From: Prosthecobacter dejongeii
Lineage (GTDB): Bacteria; Verrucomicrobiota; Verrucomicrobiia; Verrucomicrobiales; Verrucomicrobiaceae
Length of the DNA stretch: 64,000 nt
Reading direction: 5' to 3'
Assembly: GCF_014203045.1 (NCBI RefSeq)
Contig: NZ_JACHIF010000001.1
Location: 248,001-312,000 of the forward strand
The notes under the pieces were generated by a model. That model saw only the letters and a program-made list of their open reading frames with translations. It did no database searches and was not told the origin of the DNA. The translations under genes were made by a program, and so were the position numbers. Of this stretch, positions 9,679 to 17,191 are shown in pieces; the first letter of the stretch is position 1, and each line of letters opens with the position of its first letter.

Positions 9679-10167
9679 TTACCGCCACAGAGCATTCCAG
9701 GCCATGCCTAAACCGCCGAAGACGAAGAGCAGTGGGAACCAGATGGAGTACAGAGCGGCACGGGAATCGTGCTTGAGGATGGCGATGTCCGGCTGGGCAG
9801 GATTGACGTAGCAGGTGGTTTCCTGGCCGATGGGGTAGTCCTCCAGCTTTTTGCGGGCGTTGTCCTCGTGCTGACTGGCGGAGTCCACCCGCTTGATTCG
9901 AGTGCCCGTCAAGGCTTTGCCCTCAAATGTGTACGAGTAGCGTACGTCGGCTTTGTGCGCGGGATTGGAGTGAGGCGTGGGGCGCTCACTATGGACTTGC
10001 GCTGAAATAATTCGGCAGGGAGTGGCCACCCAGCGGCGCGTCTCCTCCGCCCGCTGCCAGGATGTCCACAGCACCCAGGTAAAGAGCAGCCCAGCCATGG
10101 CCAAAAAGAGGCCCATGCCAGCGAGCCAAAGGCGACCGGAAAGAGAGGAAACGGGGGCGGAAGACAT
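9679..10167 (-). CDS. DUF3592 domain membrane protein
   Basis: A 162-residue protein with a hydrophobic segment at each end (about residues 13-33 and 140-158) and a soluble middle. The middle has the DUF3592 look: CRIISAQVHSE, then VRYSYTFEGKALTGTRI, then a closing stretch with YPIGQETTCYVNPAQPDIAIL. In this family the two membrane segments flank a beta-rich domain placed outside the cytoplasm or between leaflets. No biochemical function is established that I can name. It is oriented against recJ, with a 67-base gap between the two starts, and faces the hairpin cluster at its 3' end. Confidence 0.82.
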   Translation of the reverse strand: MSSAPVSSLSGRLWLAGMGLFLAMAGLLFTWVLWTSWQRAEETRRWVATPCRIISAQVHSERPTPHSNPAHKADVRYSYTFEGKALTGTRIKRVDSASQHEDNARKKLEDYPIGQETTCYVNPAQPDIAILKHDSRAALYSIWFPLLFVFGGLGMAWNALWR

Positions 10168-10234
10168 GAATGGGGGAGGGATGCTTTGACTAGCCTACGA
10201 GCGTGCTCCATACAAGGAGGTTGCACACCTGAAA

Positions 10235-11962
10235 ATGGCCCTCGCTTCTGAAATCCCTTTGCCCAATACCCTGCCCCCGCGCTGGCTGCTGAAGCCCGTG
10301 CCGGAAGCCGCCGGGGATATGGCTGCGGATACGGGCCTGCCCCTGCTGCTGACCACGCTGCTAGCCCAGCGTGGGCTGGTTTCGTCAGACCAGATTCAGG
10401 ATTTCCTGGTGCCTAAGTTGGCCTCGCTCGGAGACCCAACGGTTCTGCCAGAGATGAACATCGCGGTGGCGCGCATCCTGAAGGCGGTGGATGAAAACCA
10501 ACGCGTGGCCCTTTATGGCGACTATGATGTGGATGGGGTGACCTCCATGGCGCTGATGCACCTGACGCTGAAGGCGTACGGCCTGCGCACCCACCTCTTT
10601 CTGCCTTCTCGCATGGAAGAAGGTTATGGATTGAGCATGGATGGCTTTGCCCGGCTTTTTGAGGAATTTGGCAAGCCTGATCTGCTGCTGGCACTGGACT
10701 GCGGCACCACTTCCATCAAGGAGCTAACTTGGCTCCAAGAACAGGGCGTGGACTGCGTGATTGTAGATCACCATGAGTTGTCGCCGTTTGGCCGCCCCCC
10801 CTGTGTCGCACTGGTAAATCCTAAGCTGGGAGCGGATTATCATTACTTTTGCACAGCAGGCCTCGTTTTCAAAGTGGCCCACGCGCTGCTTAAGACACGC
10901 CGGGTGGACTTTGATCTCAAAGAGGCCCTGGATCTGGTGGCCCTTGGGACCGTGGCTGACTTGGTGCCTTTGATTGATGAAAATCGCCTGCTGGTGCGTC
11001 GCGGACTTGAGGCCCTGGCGCAGACGGAGCGCATCGGCCTGCGGGCCCTGAAGGAAATCGCGGGTGTGGATGGGTTCATCCAGACACATCACGTGGGATT
11101 CCGCCTCGGGCCGCGCCTGAACGCCGCCGGGCGCCTGGATACGGCCTCCACCGCCCTGCAACTGCTGCTGGCGGAGGATTCGCTGGTGGCGAATGAATTT
11201 GCCGTTCTTCTAGAAAACCATAACCGCGACCGCCAAGCGGTGGAACTGGAGGTCTTTAATGAGGCTGAGCAGCAACTGCTGGCCATGGGAGATCTGGAGC
11301 ACATCCCCGCTGTGGTCTTGGGCTCGCGCAAATGGCACCCGGGCGTGGTTGGCATTGTGGCCTCACGCATTTCCCGGCTTGTGCATCGGCCTACCATCCT
11401 GTTTTCCTTTGACGAAAATGGTATGGGCAAAGGCAGCGGTCGCAGCATCCCAGGTTTTTCCTTGGTGGAAGCCATCGAATTCTGCCGTGAACACATCGTA
11501 CGCGGCGGTGGCCATGCCATGGCTGCGGGTGTTTCGGTTCACGAAGACAAGCTGGAGATCTTCCGCGAGCGTTTTTCAGAGGCGGCCCGGCGCGCCCTCA
11601 GTGAGGAAGCGCTGACGCCCGTCCTAGAGCTGGATGTGGAAGTACGGCTGCGTGATCTTTCCCTGGAATTCCTGCGCAATTTTCGACTCATGGAGCCCTT
11701 CGGGCAGCGCAATCATGAGCCCGTCTTCCTTTGCAAACGCGTCATGCCACGCCTGCCGGGACGTCTCATGAAGGAGAAGCACCTGCGCGTGATGCTGAGC
11801 CAAGATGGAGCCTCCATGGAAGCCCGTTGGTTCAACGCACCGCTGAAAAATCTACCGAAACCTCCGTGGGATGTTGCCATGCGAGTGCAAAGAAACTTTT
11901 GGCGGGGCGAAGAGCAGTGGCAACTTACGCTGGATGCTGTGCGCACTTCTGAAGCCGATTGA
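10235..11962 (+). CDS. recJ: Single-stranded-DNA-specific exonuclease RecJ
   Basis: A 575-residue 5'-3' single-strand DNA exonuclease acting in recombination and mismatch or base-excision repair. DHH-family metal motifs are present: DYDVDGVTS (Asp96, Asp98, Asp100), LDCGTT, and DHHE (Asp178-Glu181). The DHHA1 domain carries GKGSGRSIPGF and GGGHAMAAG. The C-terminal OB region (EPVFLCKRVMPRLPG) completes the normal length. A good ribosome-binding site (AAGGAGG) begins about 22 bases upstream of the ATG, somewhat distant. The stop is 23 bases before the sensor kinase ATG, so the two genes may be co-transcribed, though functionally unrelated. Confidence 0.96.
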   Translation: MALASEIPLPNTLPPRWLLKPVPEAAGDMAADTGLPLLLTTLLAQRGLVSSDQIQDFLVPKLASLGDPTVLPEMNIAVARILKAVDENQRVALYGDYDVDGVTSMALMHLTLKAYGLRTHLFLPSRMEEGYGLSMDGFARLFEEFGKPDLLLALDCGTTSIKELTWLQEQGVDCVIVDHHELSPFGRPPCVALVNPKLGADYHYFCTAGLVFKVAHALLKTRRVDFDLKEALDLVALGTVADLVPLIDENRLLVRRGLEALAQTERIGLRALKEIAGVDGFIQTHHVGFRLGPRLNAAGRLDTASTALQLLLAEDSLVANEFAVLLENHNRDRQAVELEVFNEAEQQLLAMGDLEHIPAVVLGSRKWHPGVVGIVASRISRLVHRPTILFSFDENGMGKGSGRSIPGFSLVEAIEFCREHIVRGGGHAMAAGVSVHEDKLEIFRERFSEAARRALSEEALTPVLELDVEVRLRDLSLEFLRNFRLMEPFGQRNHEPVFLCKRVMPRLPGRLMKEKHLRVMLSQDGASMEARWFNAPLKNLPKPPWDVAMRVQRNFWRGEEQWQLTLDAVRTSEAD

Positions 11963-11985
11963 CCCTTTTATATTGCGATAGCGCC

Positions 11986-14900
11986 ATGGATTTACCGATT
12001 ACATTGCCCCGAAAACGCGGCAATTCGTCTTTAAATCTTATCGCCCACCGCTCGGTTTTCATAGGGCTTATCCTAGCCTTCCTGATCCTCAATGGCAGGG
12101 CCCAAGCAGCCACCCCAGCTCCACTGAAAAAAGTGAGCATTCAGCTCAAGTGGCATCATCAATTTCAGTTCGCAGGCTACTATGCCGCGCAACTTCAGGG
12201 ATATTACCGCGAGGCAGGTCTAGAGGTAGATCTGCGGGAGGGCTCACCTCTCCGTCGTTCGCTGGAAACAGTCGAGTCAGGGAATGCCGACTTTGGGGTG
12301 ACAGACTGTGATGTCCTGCTGGCACGCATGAGGGGTAGCCCAGTCGTGGTATGCGCGGCAATTTTCCAGCACTCCCCGTACATCATGATGAGCCTGGCGG
12401 AGCGTAACATCACCAAGCCTTCTGATCTTGTGGGCAAACGTCTCATGGTGGCGACCGACCAAGGAGAAGCGGAAGTCAGGGCCATGATCCAGCGCGAGGG
12501 ACTGCCGCCAGATCGCATCACCTTTATTCCTCACACTTGGAATAACCAAGACCTCATCGAAGGGCGGGTCGATGCCATTTCTGCTTACAGTACGGTCGAG
12601 CCCACGCAGCTACGGCAAAGAGGTGTCCAGCCCTCTTACATCCGCTTCAGCGATTACGGGGTGGATTTTTATGGCGATACCCTCTTCACCACAGAGGGTT
12701 TGGTAAAACGAGATCCCGCCCTCGTGCGTGCTTTTGTGGAAGCCTCCCTCAAGGGCTGGGACTACGCCATGAAGCACCCGGATGAATTGATCGAGCACAT
12801 CCTGCAAATGCCCGGCGTGAGGCAGCGCGGCATCCAGCGGGAAAACCTGGAAGTGGAGGCACGCGAGATGGTGCCTTTGATCCAGGCCGACCTTGTCGAA
12901 GTAGGCCACATGAATGCCGGGCGTTGGGACCGAATTGCCCAAACGTTTATTGAAACCCAGGTCGTCAAAGAAAGCTTTAATCTTCAGGGCTTCATTTGGA
13001 CCCCAGAGAATTCAACTGATTTGAAACCCTTACTGTGGAGCATAGTCATCCTCAGTGTCATCGGCGGCCTGGCGACTTTGTGGACGCTGCAACTCCGTCA
13101 TCAGGTAGAGCTACGGACTCAAGAGGTGCGGGAAGGCCAGCGAAAGCTCTCGGCCATCCTGGATAATACGTTTCAACTGCAAGGCCTGCTGGATGCCGAA
13201 GGACGGCTGGTGGAGGCCAATAGCACCGCCCGTTCCTTTGCGGGAGTGGAAATAAATGAAGTGGTGGGGAAATGGTTTTGGGACACCGTCTGGTGGACTC
13301 ATTCCAGCACGGAGCAGGAAAAACTTCGCGAGGCTATCCGCCAGATCCAACAGGGGAAAGAGGGCGGTCGATTTGAAACAGTCCATCCAGACCGGAGTGG
13401 AAACCTCCATACGATCGATTTCTCCATTCGTGCCGTCAGACTTGAGGATCAATCCCTGCTCTACATGATGGTGGAGGGTTATGACATCACGGACCGAAAA
13501 GGGGCCGAGAATGCACGCCGCATCTCTGAAGCGAACCTTTTGGCTTTGATGGAAAACAGCTCGGGATCCATTTGGTCCATGGACCGAGAGATGCGCTACC
13601 TCACCTTCAACTCACGCTACCTTGATCACATCCTAGCCTTAGGCGGTCTGAAGGCTGAACTCGGCCAACTCCTGCCCGAGGTGGAACCCAAGGAGCACTT
13701 TGCTGAATGGCGTCCCTACTATGAACGCGCCCTGAAGGGCGAGCGATTCAAGGCCACATTCAATGAAGACGTGCGCGGGAAAACCCGTGTCTTCCAGGCT
13801 TCCTTCAATCCCATCCGCCATGGCGGCGAAGTGACCGGTGTGTGCGTCTTCAGTGATGATGTCACGGATCAAAAACAGTTGGAAGACCAGCTTCGCCAAT
13901 CTCAGAAGATGGATGCCATCGGCCAACTCGCGGGTGGAGTCGCTCATGATTTTAACAATCTGCTGACCGTCATCCAAGCAAACGCTTCGTTGGCCAAGAT
14001 CGTCAAACTCTCGCCTGAGATGACCACTCGTGCCTTCAGTGAAATTCTAGATGCAGCCAATCGAGCAGGCACCTTGACCCGACAATTGCTGACCTTCAGC
14101 CGCCAGCAACCTGTCAACAAAACGAGCCTTAACCTCAATCAGATTGTCTCAGATATGAACCGCATGCTGCAGCGGCTGATCGGTGAACACATCCTAGTGA
14201 ATCTCAGGCTCAGCAGCACCCCGGCCCTGGTGCTTGCGGATGCGAGCATGATGGAGCAGATCGTCCTGAATTTAGCCGTCAATGCGCGTGATGCCATGCC
14301 TCAAGGGGGAACCTTGACCCTGACCACTCGTCAGTTGCTCCTCAAACAACTTCCGCGTGAAGCCCCCTCTCAGGCCTTACCCGGTCATTACATCTGCCTG
14401 GAGGTGCGAGATACGGGGACTGGTATTCCTGAGGAGCACTTGCAAAGAATCTTTGAACCATTTTTCACCACCAAAGCGATCGGCCAAGGGACGGGCATCG
14501 GGCTGGCCACGGTTTTCGGCATCGCCCAGCAGCATGGCGGCTGGGTCACTGTGGAAAGCCAGTGGGGTGCGGGCGCGGCTTTCCAGGTTTTTCTGCCACT
14601 TTTGAGCATCCCCGAGCAGCCTTCTATCCAGGAGGAGACCGCGCTACCTTCTTCACTAGGCACCCGAGGCACGGCCACCCTCTTGATTGTGGAAGATGAG
14701 GGGACGGTACGCACCATCGTCAAACACGTGCTGACGGCTCATGGTTACAAAGTCCATGAGGCCACCAGTGGCCAAGAAGCTCTGACTCTCTGGGAAGAGA
14801 TAGGCCCCGAAGTGGATCTAGTGCTCACAGATATGATCATGCCCGGTGGTGTCTCTGGGCATCAGCTCGCTGCACAACTCCAGACACTGAAACCGGAGGT

Positions 14901-15060
14901 CAAAATCATCTACACCAGCGGTTATTCGGCCGAGACCTTCCGCCGTGATTCCGTCCTGCCGGAAGATGCGATTCTGCTGCGTAAACCCTACACGGCAGCG
15001 CAACTGCTGGCAGAAGTCCATCGTCTCATCCCAGGCGACCTGGATGCCACCCAGGCATGA
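11986..15060 (+). CDS. Hybrid sensor histidine kinase with NMT1/THI5-like substrate-binding sensor domain
   Basis: A 1,024-residue membrane sensor. The ATG at 11986 was chosen over a TTG at 11959 that overlaps recJ. An N-terminal signal segment (SVFIGLILAFLILNGRAQAA) leads into a periplasmic substrate-binding domain (VSIQLKWHHQFQFAGYYAA, then GSPLRRSLETVESGNADFG), as in NMT1/THI5-like binding proteins of ABC importers. A membrane helix lies near residues 348-368. Two PAS-like regions follow. Next come HisKA (GGVAHDFNN, His654), an HATPase domain with N-box NLAVNARDAMPQGG and G-box GTGIGLATVFGI, and a C-terminal receiver (LLIVEDEG, phospho-acceptor Asp949 in LVLTDMIMPGG). Pyrimidine or nitrogenous ligands are typical of the isolated sensor family, but the ligand here is unknown. 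No separate output regulator is adjacent. Its own receiver suggests a phosphorelay to an unlinked partner. Confidence 0.93.
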   Translation: MDLPITLPRKRGNSSLNLIAHRSVFIGLILAFLILNGRAQAATPAPLKKVSIQLKWHHQFQFAGYYAAQLQGYYREAGLEVDLREGSPLRRSLETVESGNADFGVTDCDVLLARMRGSPVVVCAAIFQHSPYIMMSLAERNITKPSDLVGKRLMVATDQGEAEVRAMIQREGLPPDRITFIPHTWNNQDLIEGRVDAISAYSTVEPTQLRQRGVQPSYIRFSDYGVDFYGDTLFTTEGLVKRDPALVRAFVEASLKGWDYAMKHPDELIEHILQMPGVRQRGIQRENLEVEAREMVPLIQADLVEVGHMNAGRWDRIAQTFIETQVVKESFNLQGFIWTPENSTDLKPLLWSIVILSVIGGLATLWTLQLRHQVELRTQEVREGQRKLSAILDNTFQLQGLLDAEGRLVEANSTARSFAGVEINEVVGKWFWDTVWWTHSSTEQEKLREAIRQIQQGKEGGRFETVHPDRSGNLHTIDFSIRAVRLEDQSLLYMMVEGYDITDRKGAENARRISEANLLALMENSSGSIWSMDREMRYLTFNSRYLDHILALGGLKAELGQLLPEVEPKEHFAEWRPYYERALKGERFKATFNEDVRGKTRVFQASFNPIRHGGEVTGVCVFSDDVTDQKQLEDQLRQSQKMDAIGQLAGGVAHDFNNLLTVIQANASLAKIVKLSPEMTTRAFSEILDAANRAGTLTRQLLTFSRQQPVNKTSLNLNQIVSDMNRMLQRLIGEHILVNLRLSSTPALVLADASMMEQIVLNLAVNARDAMPQGGTLTLTTRQLLLKQLPREAPSQALPGHYICLEVRDTGTGIPEEHLQRIFEPFFTTKAIGQGTGIGLATVFGIAQQHGGWVTVESQWGAGAAFQVFLPLLSIPEQPSIQEETALPSSLGTRGTATLLIVEDEGTVRTIVKHVLTAHGYKVHEATSGQEALTLWEEIGPEVDLVLTDMIMPGGVSGHQLAAQLQTLKPEVKIIYTSGYSAETFRRDSVLPEDAILLRKPYTAAQLLAEVHRLIPGDLDATQA

Positions 15061-15070
15061 CCTGGACACG

Positions 15071-15874
15071 TCAGGCCCCGAGTTCCTGGCTGCGTTCTGT
15101 CGCTTTACGCACCGCCTGGATCAGCGCGTTCCGCAGACCGTGAGCTTCAAGTTGCTCCAATCCGGCGATGGTCGTCCCCCCCGGGCTAGTGACTTCATCA
15201 CGAAGAGATGCGGGGTGTTTTCCCGTTTCCAAAACCATCTTCGCAGCACCAGCCACGGTCTGGGCCGCTAAGCGCAGGGAGGCTGCACGCGGCAAGCCCA
15301 TGAGCACCCCGCCGTCTGCCAGGGCCTCAATCATGGTGTAAACATACGCAGGACCGCTGCCACTCAGACCGGTGACCGCATCCAGCAACTTTTCAGAGAC
15401 CTCATCGGCAGTACCGACGCTGCCGAGAATTTTGTTGGCCACAGCACCATCTTCAGAGGTGGCTTTGGTTCCTCGTGCAAAAGCAGCTGCACCGGTGCCG
15501 ACAAGCGCAGGCGTGTTAGGCATGCAGCGGATCACCCTCTGGCGGGCCCCTAACCAACCTTCGAGTTGGGCGATGGAAATGCCTGCGGCAATGCTTATGT
15601 AAAGGCGACTTCCATCTAAGGTGGAAAGGCCCTCACACAGGCTTTTCATATCCCCAGGTTTCACGGCCAGCAGGATGACTTCTGATACCCCTACAGATTC
15701 CACGGGAGTGCCCGTGAAAGTCTGACAAGTGAGGGATTCCTGCAAGGCCTCCACAGCCGCAGGGACGACATCACTCAGCGCCACCGACAGCTCCGTGCTG
15801 CCCAGAGCTTTTTCCACTCCACGCAACAAAGCACCACCCATTTTACCGCATCCGATCAGACCTAGTTTTAGCAT
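15071..15874 (-). CDS. proC: Pyrroline-5-carboxylate reductase
   Basis: A 267-residue cytosolic enzyme that reduces pyrroline-5-carboxylate to proline with NAD(P)H, the last step of proline synthesis. The Rossmann start is LGLIGCGKMGGALLRGV. The C-terminal dimer and active-site region reads SGSGPAYVYTMIEALADGG, then LRDEVTSPGGTTIAGLEQLE, the standard ProC signature. Length is normal. It converges on the sensor kinase with only 10 bases between stops. The upstream gene on the same strand is the broken TauE-like gene, 42 bases away. Confidence 0.97.
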   Translation of the reverse strand: MLKLGLIGCGKMGGALLRGVEKALGSTELSVALSDVVPAAVEALQESLTCQTFTGTPVESVGVSEVILLAVKPGDMKSLCEGLSTLDGSRLYISIAAGISIAQLEGWLGARQRVIRCMPNTPALVGTGAAAFARGTKATSEDGAVANKILGSVGTADEVSEKLLDAVTGLSGSGPAYVYTMIEALADGGVLMGLPRAASLRLAAQTVAGAAKMVLETGKHPASLRDEVTSPGGTTIAGLEQLEAHGLRNALIQAVRKATERSQELGA

Positions 15875-15916
15875 GGCGCGATGGTGGCGGCAGCCTGCGT
15901 TTCACGCAAGGAAAGA

Positions 15917-16361
15917 TCACGCCTTCCCCAGCAACAGCATGCGCAGGCCAAAAATGACCAGAACCGCGCCGAAAACTCGGCTGAGGGTCTCATTGCTCAG
16001 GGTCTTTAACCAGCCCGCTCCATAATAGGCAAAGAGGGAGGCCGAGAGGGCAGTAATGGCAGCCACCTTCCAGTTGACCCATTCACTGCGGGAGTTTTGC
16101 AGCGTGGCCATGAAAGCCGTGGGGATGATGATGGCCAAGCTGGTGGCCACGGCTTGTCTCTGCGGCATGTCCAGCAGGAGTAAAAAAGCTGGCACCGCGT
16201 CGGTCGCCCGTGCCACCAGCGTTGGCATACGACTGCGGCATGTCCAGCAGGAGTAAAAAAGCTGGCACCATCACCACACCGCCGCCGACTCCACACAGAG
16301 CCGCGACCACGCCACTGAGAATACCGATGCCGAGACAAATGAGGATTTCAGGAACAAGCAT
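15917..16361 (-). pseudogene. TauE/SafE-like membrane protein, frameshifted by a 73-bp insertion
   Basis: The reading frame starts at ATG 16361 (MLVPEILICLGIGILSGVVA, then CGVGGGVVMVPAFLLLLDMPQ), a typical TauE/SafE half-repeat. It then runs into unrelated sequence and stops near 16083. The expected continuation (RQAVATSLAIIIPTAFMATL up to FGLRMLLLGKA) lies in another frame, down to 15917. The cause is visible: a perfect 36-bp direct repeat (16161-16196 and 16234-16269) encodes VPAFLLLLDMPQ twice. With the 37 bp between the copies it adds 73 bp, which is not a multiple of three. Removing one unit restores a continuous protein of about 123 residues, the size of short one-repeat TauE-like proteins. 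These families export or import sulfur-containing or other anions. As read, no full product is made. Confidence 0.85.
16161..16269. repeat. 36-bp perfect direct repeat with 37-bp spacer
   Basis: The 36 bases at 16161-16196 recur identically at 16234-16269, a period of 73 bases. Both copies encode the same peptide of the TauE-like gene on the minus strand. The 37-base spacer (16197-16233) does not resemble the sequence flanking either copy. This is therefore not a plain tandem duplication; a template-switching insertion, or an assembly join, fits better. Perfect identity of the copies suggests a recent event. Confidence 0.93.
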
Positions 16362-16453
16362 GAGAGCAAATCCGGGAAGATTTTTGATTGATGCAAAAGG
16401 ATTGAATCCGTTATCCGTTGTAACGTCCAAACACACACGTAAAAAACTAGCCC

Positions 16454-16813
16454 ATGAAACATCTCCTCGCCCTCCTTGCCGTCGCCGCTTTTTCCAGTCT
16501 GGCCCCTGCTGCAGAACCCCTGAATAAGGTCTGTCCCATTTCGGGTAAACCTGCGAATGCAGCCATCACCAGCAACTACAGCAAAACAGTGGCCGTCTGC
16601 TGTGACCGCTGCAAATCTCAATTCAATGCCACACCTAAGGCGTATCTCAGCAACATCCTCAGCGCCAATGGCGTGCAATGCCCGCTGAGCAAAAAGAAGG
16701 TGGATGCCTCCAAAACCGTGACCTACACACGCCAAGTCGCCTTTGCAGACACGGCGAGCAAAGCCACCTTCGATGCTGCTCCAGACAAGCACATCAAGGA
16801 AGTGCGCCAGTAA
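16454..16813 (+). CDS. Small secreted CPISGK (YHS-like) protein
   Basis: A 119-residue exported protein. The signal peptide is MKHLLALLAVAAFSSLAPAA. The mature part opens with KVCPISGKPANAAITSNY, continues with AVCCDRCKSQFNATP, and later has VQCPLSKKKVDASKTVTY. The paired CPxSxK and CCDRC segments resemble YHS-type domains, which bind metal ions and often sit beside copper or heme proteins. Five cysteines could bind a metal. The same CPI(S/T)GKxxNxAIT motif heads the truncated-hemoglobin protein at 41267-41836. Function unknown. It is divergent from the broken TauE-like gene and ends in a strong intrinsic terminator. Confidence 0.75.
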   Translation: MKHLLALLAVAAFSSLAPAAEPLNKVCPISGKPANAAITSNYSKTVAVCCDRCKSQFNATPKAYLSNILSANGVQCPLSKKKVDASKTVTYTRQVAFADTASKATFDAAPDKHIKEVRQ

Positions 16814-16832
16814 TCCTCCTTTTCACATCTCC

Positions 16833-16863
16833 AAGCGGCAGGCTCAGTCCTGCCGCTTTTTTT
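16833..16863 (+). terminator. Intrinsic terminator after the CPISGK gene
   Basis: A perfect 10-bp stem AAGCGGCAGG/CCTGCCGCTT with a 6-base loop is followed directly by a run of seven T on the plus strand. It starts 20 bases after the stop of the 16454 gene. This is the clearest Rho-independent terminator in the window. It may also insulate the convergent phosphatase-like gene that ends at 16871. Confidence 0.92.
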
Positions 16864-16870
16864 GTGCATC

Positions 16871-17191
16871 CTACACAATCAGGGGCTCGACTCGCTCACG
16901 GATCAACTCGATGAGTGCTGGGTCCATGTATTCATAGTCGTCAGGAATATCCAGCACCTCAATCTGCAAGTCACTTACGACTTCGGGAAAGTCATCACGC
17001 AGTCGCTTTTTTTGCCAGTGCTCCATCACGCACACCACATCGGCCCAACGTAGCGACTTTTCACTCACCCGAGTTCGCGCAGATGAACTGACTCCGGCGG
17101 AGCGCACCTGGACCCGTGGATCGTTTTGATAAATGGCCTCCGCGGTGGGACTGCGCCAGAGATTACGAGAGCAGAGAAAGAGCAGCTTCAC
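16871..17191 (-). CDS. Low-molecular-weight protein tyrosine phosphatase-like protein
   Basis: A 106-residue protein starting at GTG. The N-terminus LLFLCSRNLWRSPTAEAIY carries the phosphatase loop C-x5-R-S (Cys7, Arg13). The C-terminus DIPDDYEYMDPALIELI is typical of the short LMW-PTP-like family, in which the usual catalytic DP loop is replaced by this ending. Dephosphorylation of a protein or small molecule in the cytoplasm is inferred. It is the last gene of the RND efflux operon: its GTG overlaps the permease stop (GTGA, 17188-17191), which implies translational coupling. No known link between this family and RND pumps comes to mind. Confidence 0.8.
   Translation of the reverse strand: MKLLFLCSRNLWRSPTAEAIYQNDPRVQVRSAGVSSSARTRVSEKSLRWADVVCVMEHWQKKRLRDDFPEVVSDLQIEVLDIPDDYEYMDPALIELIRERVEPLIV

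Noticed and set aside
16006..16338. Third-frame open reading frame spanning the TauE-like lesion
   Set aside because: It is Arg/Trp-rich shadow sequence without membrane segments. The two true TauE frames explain the region.
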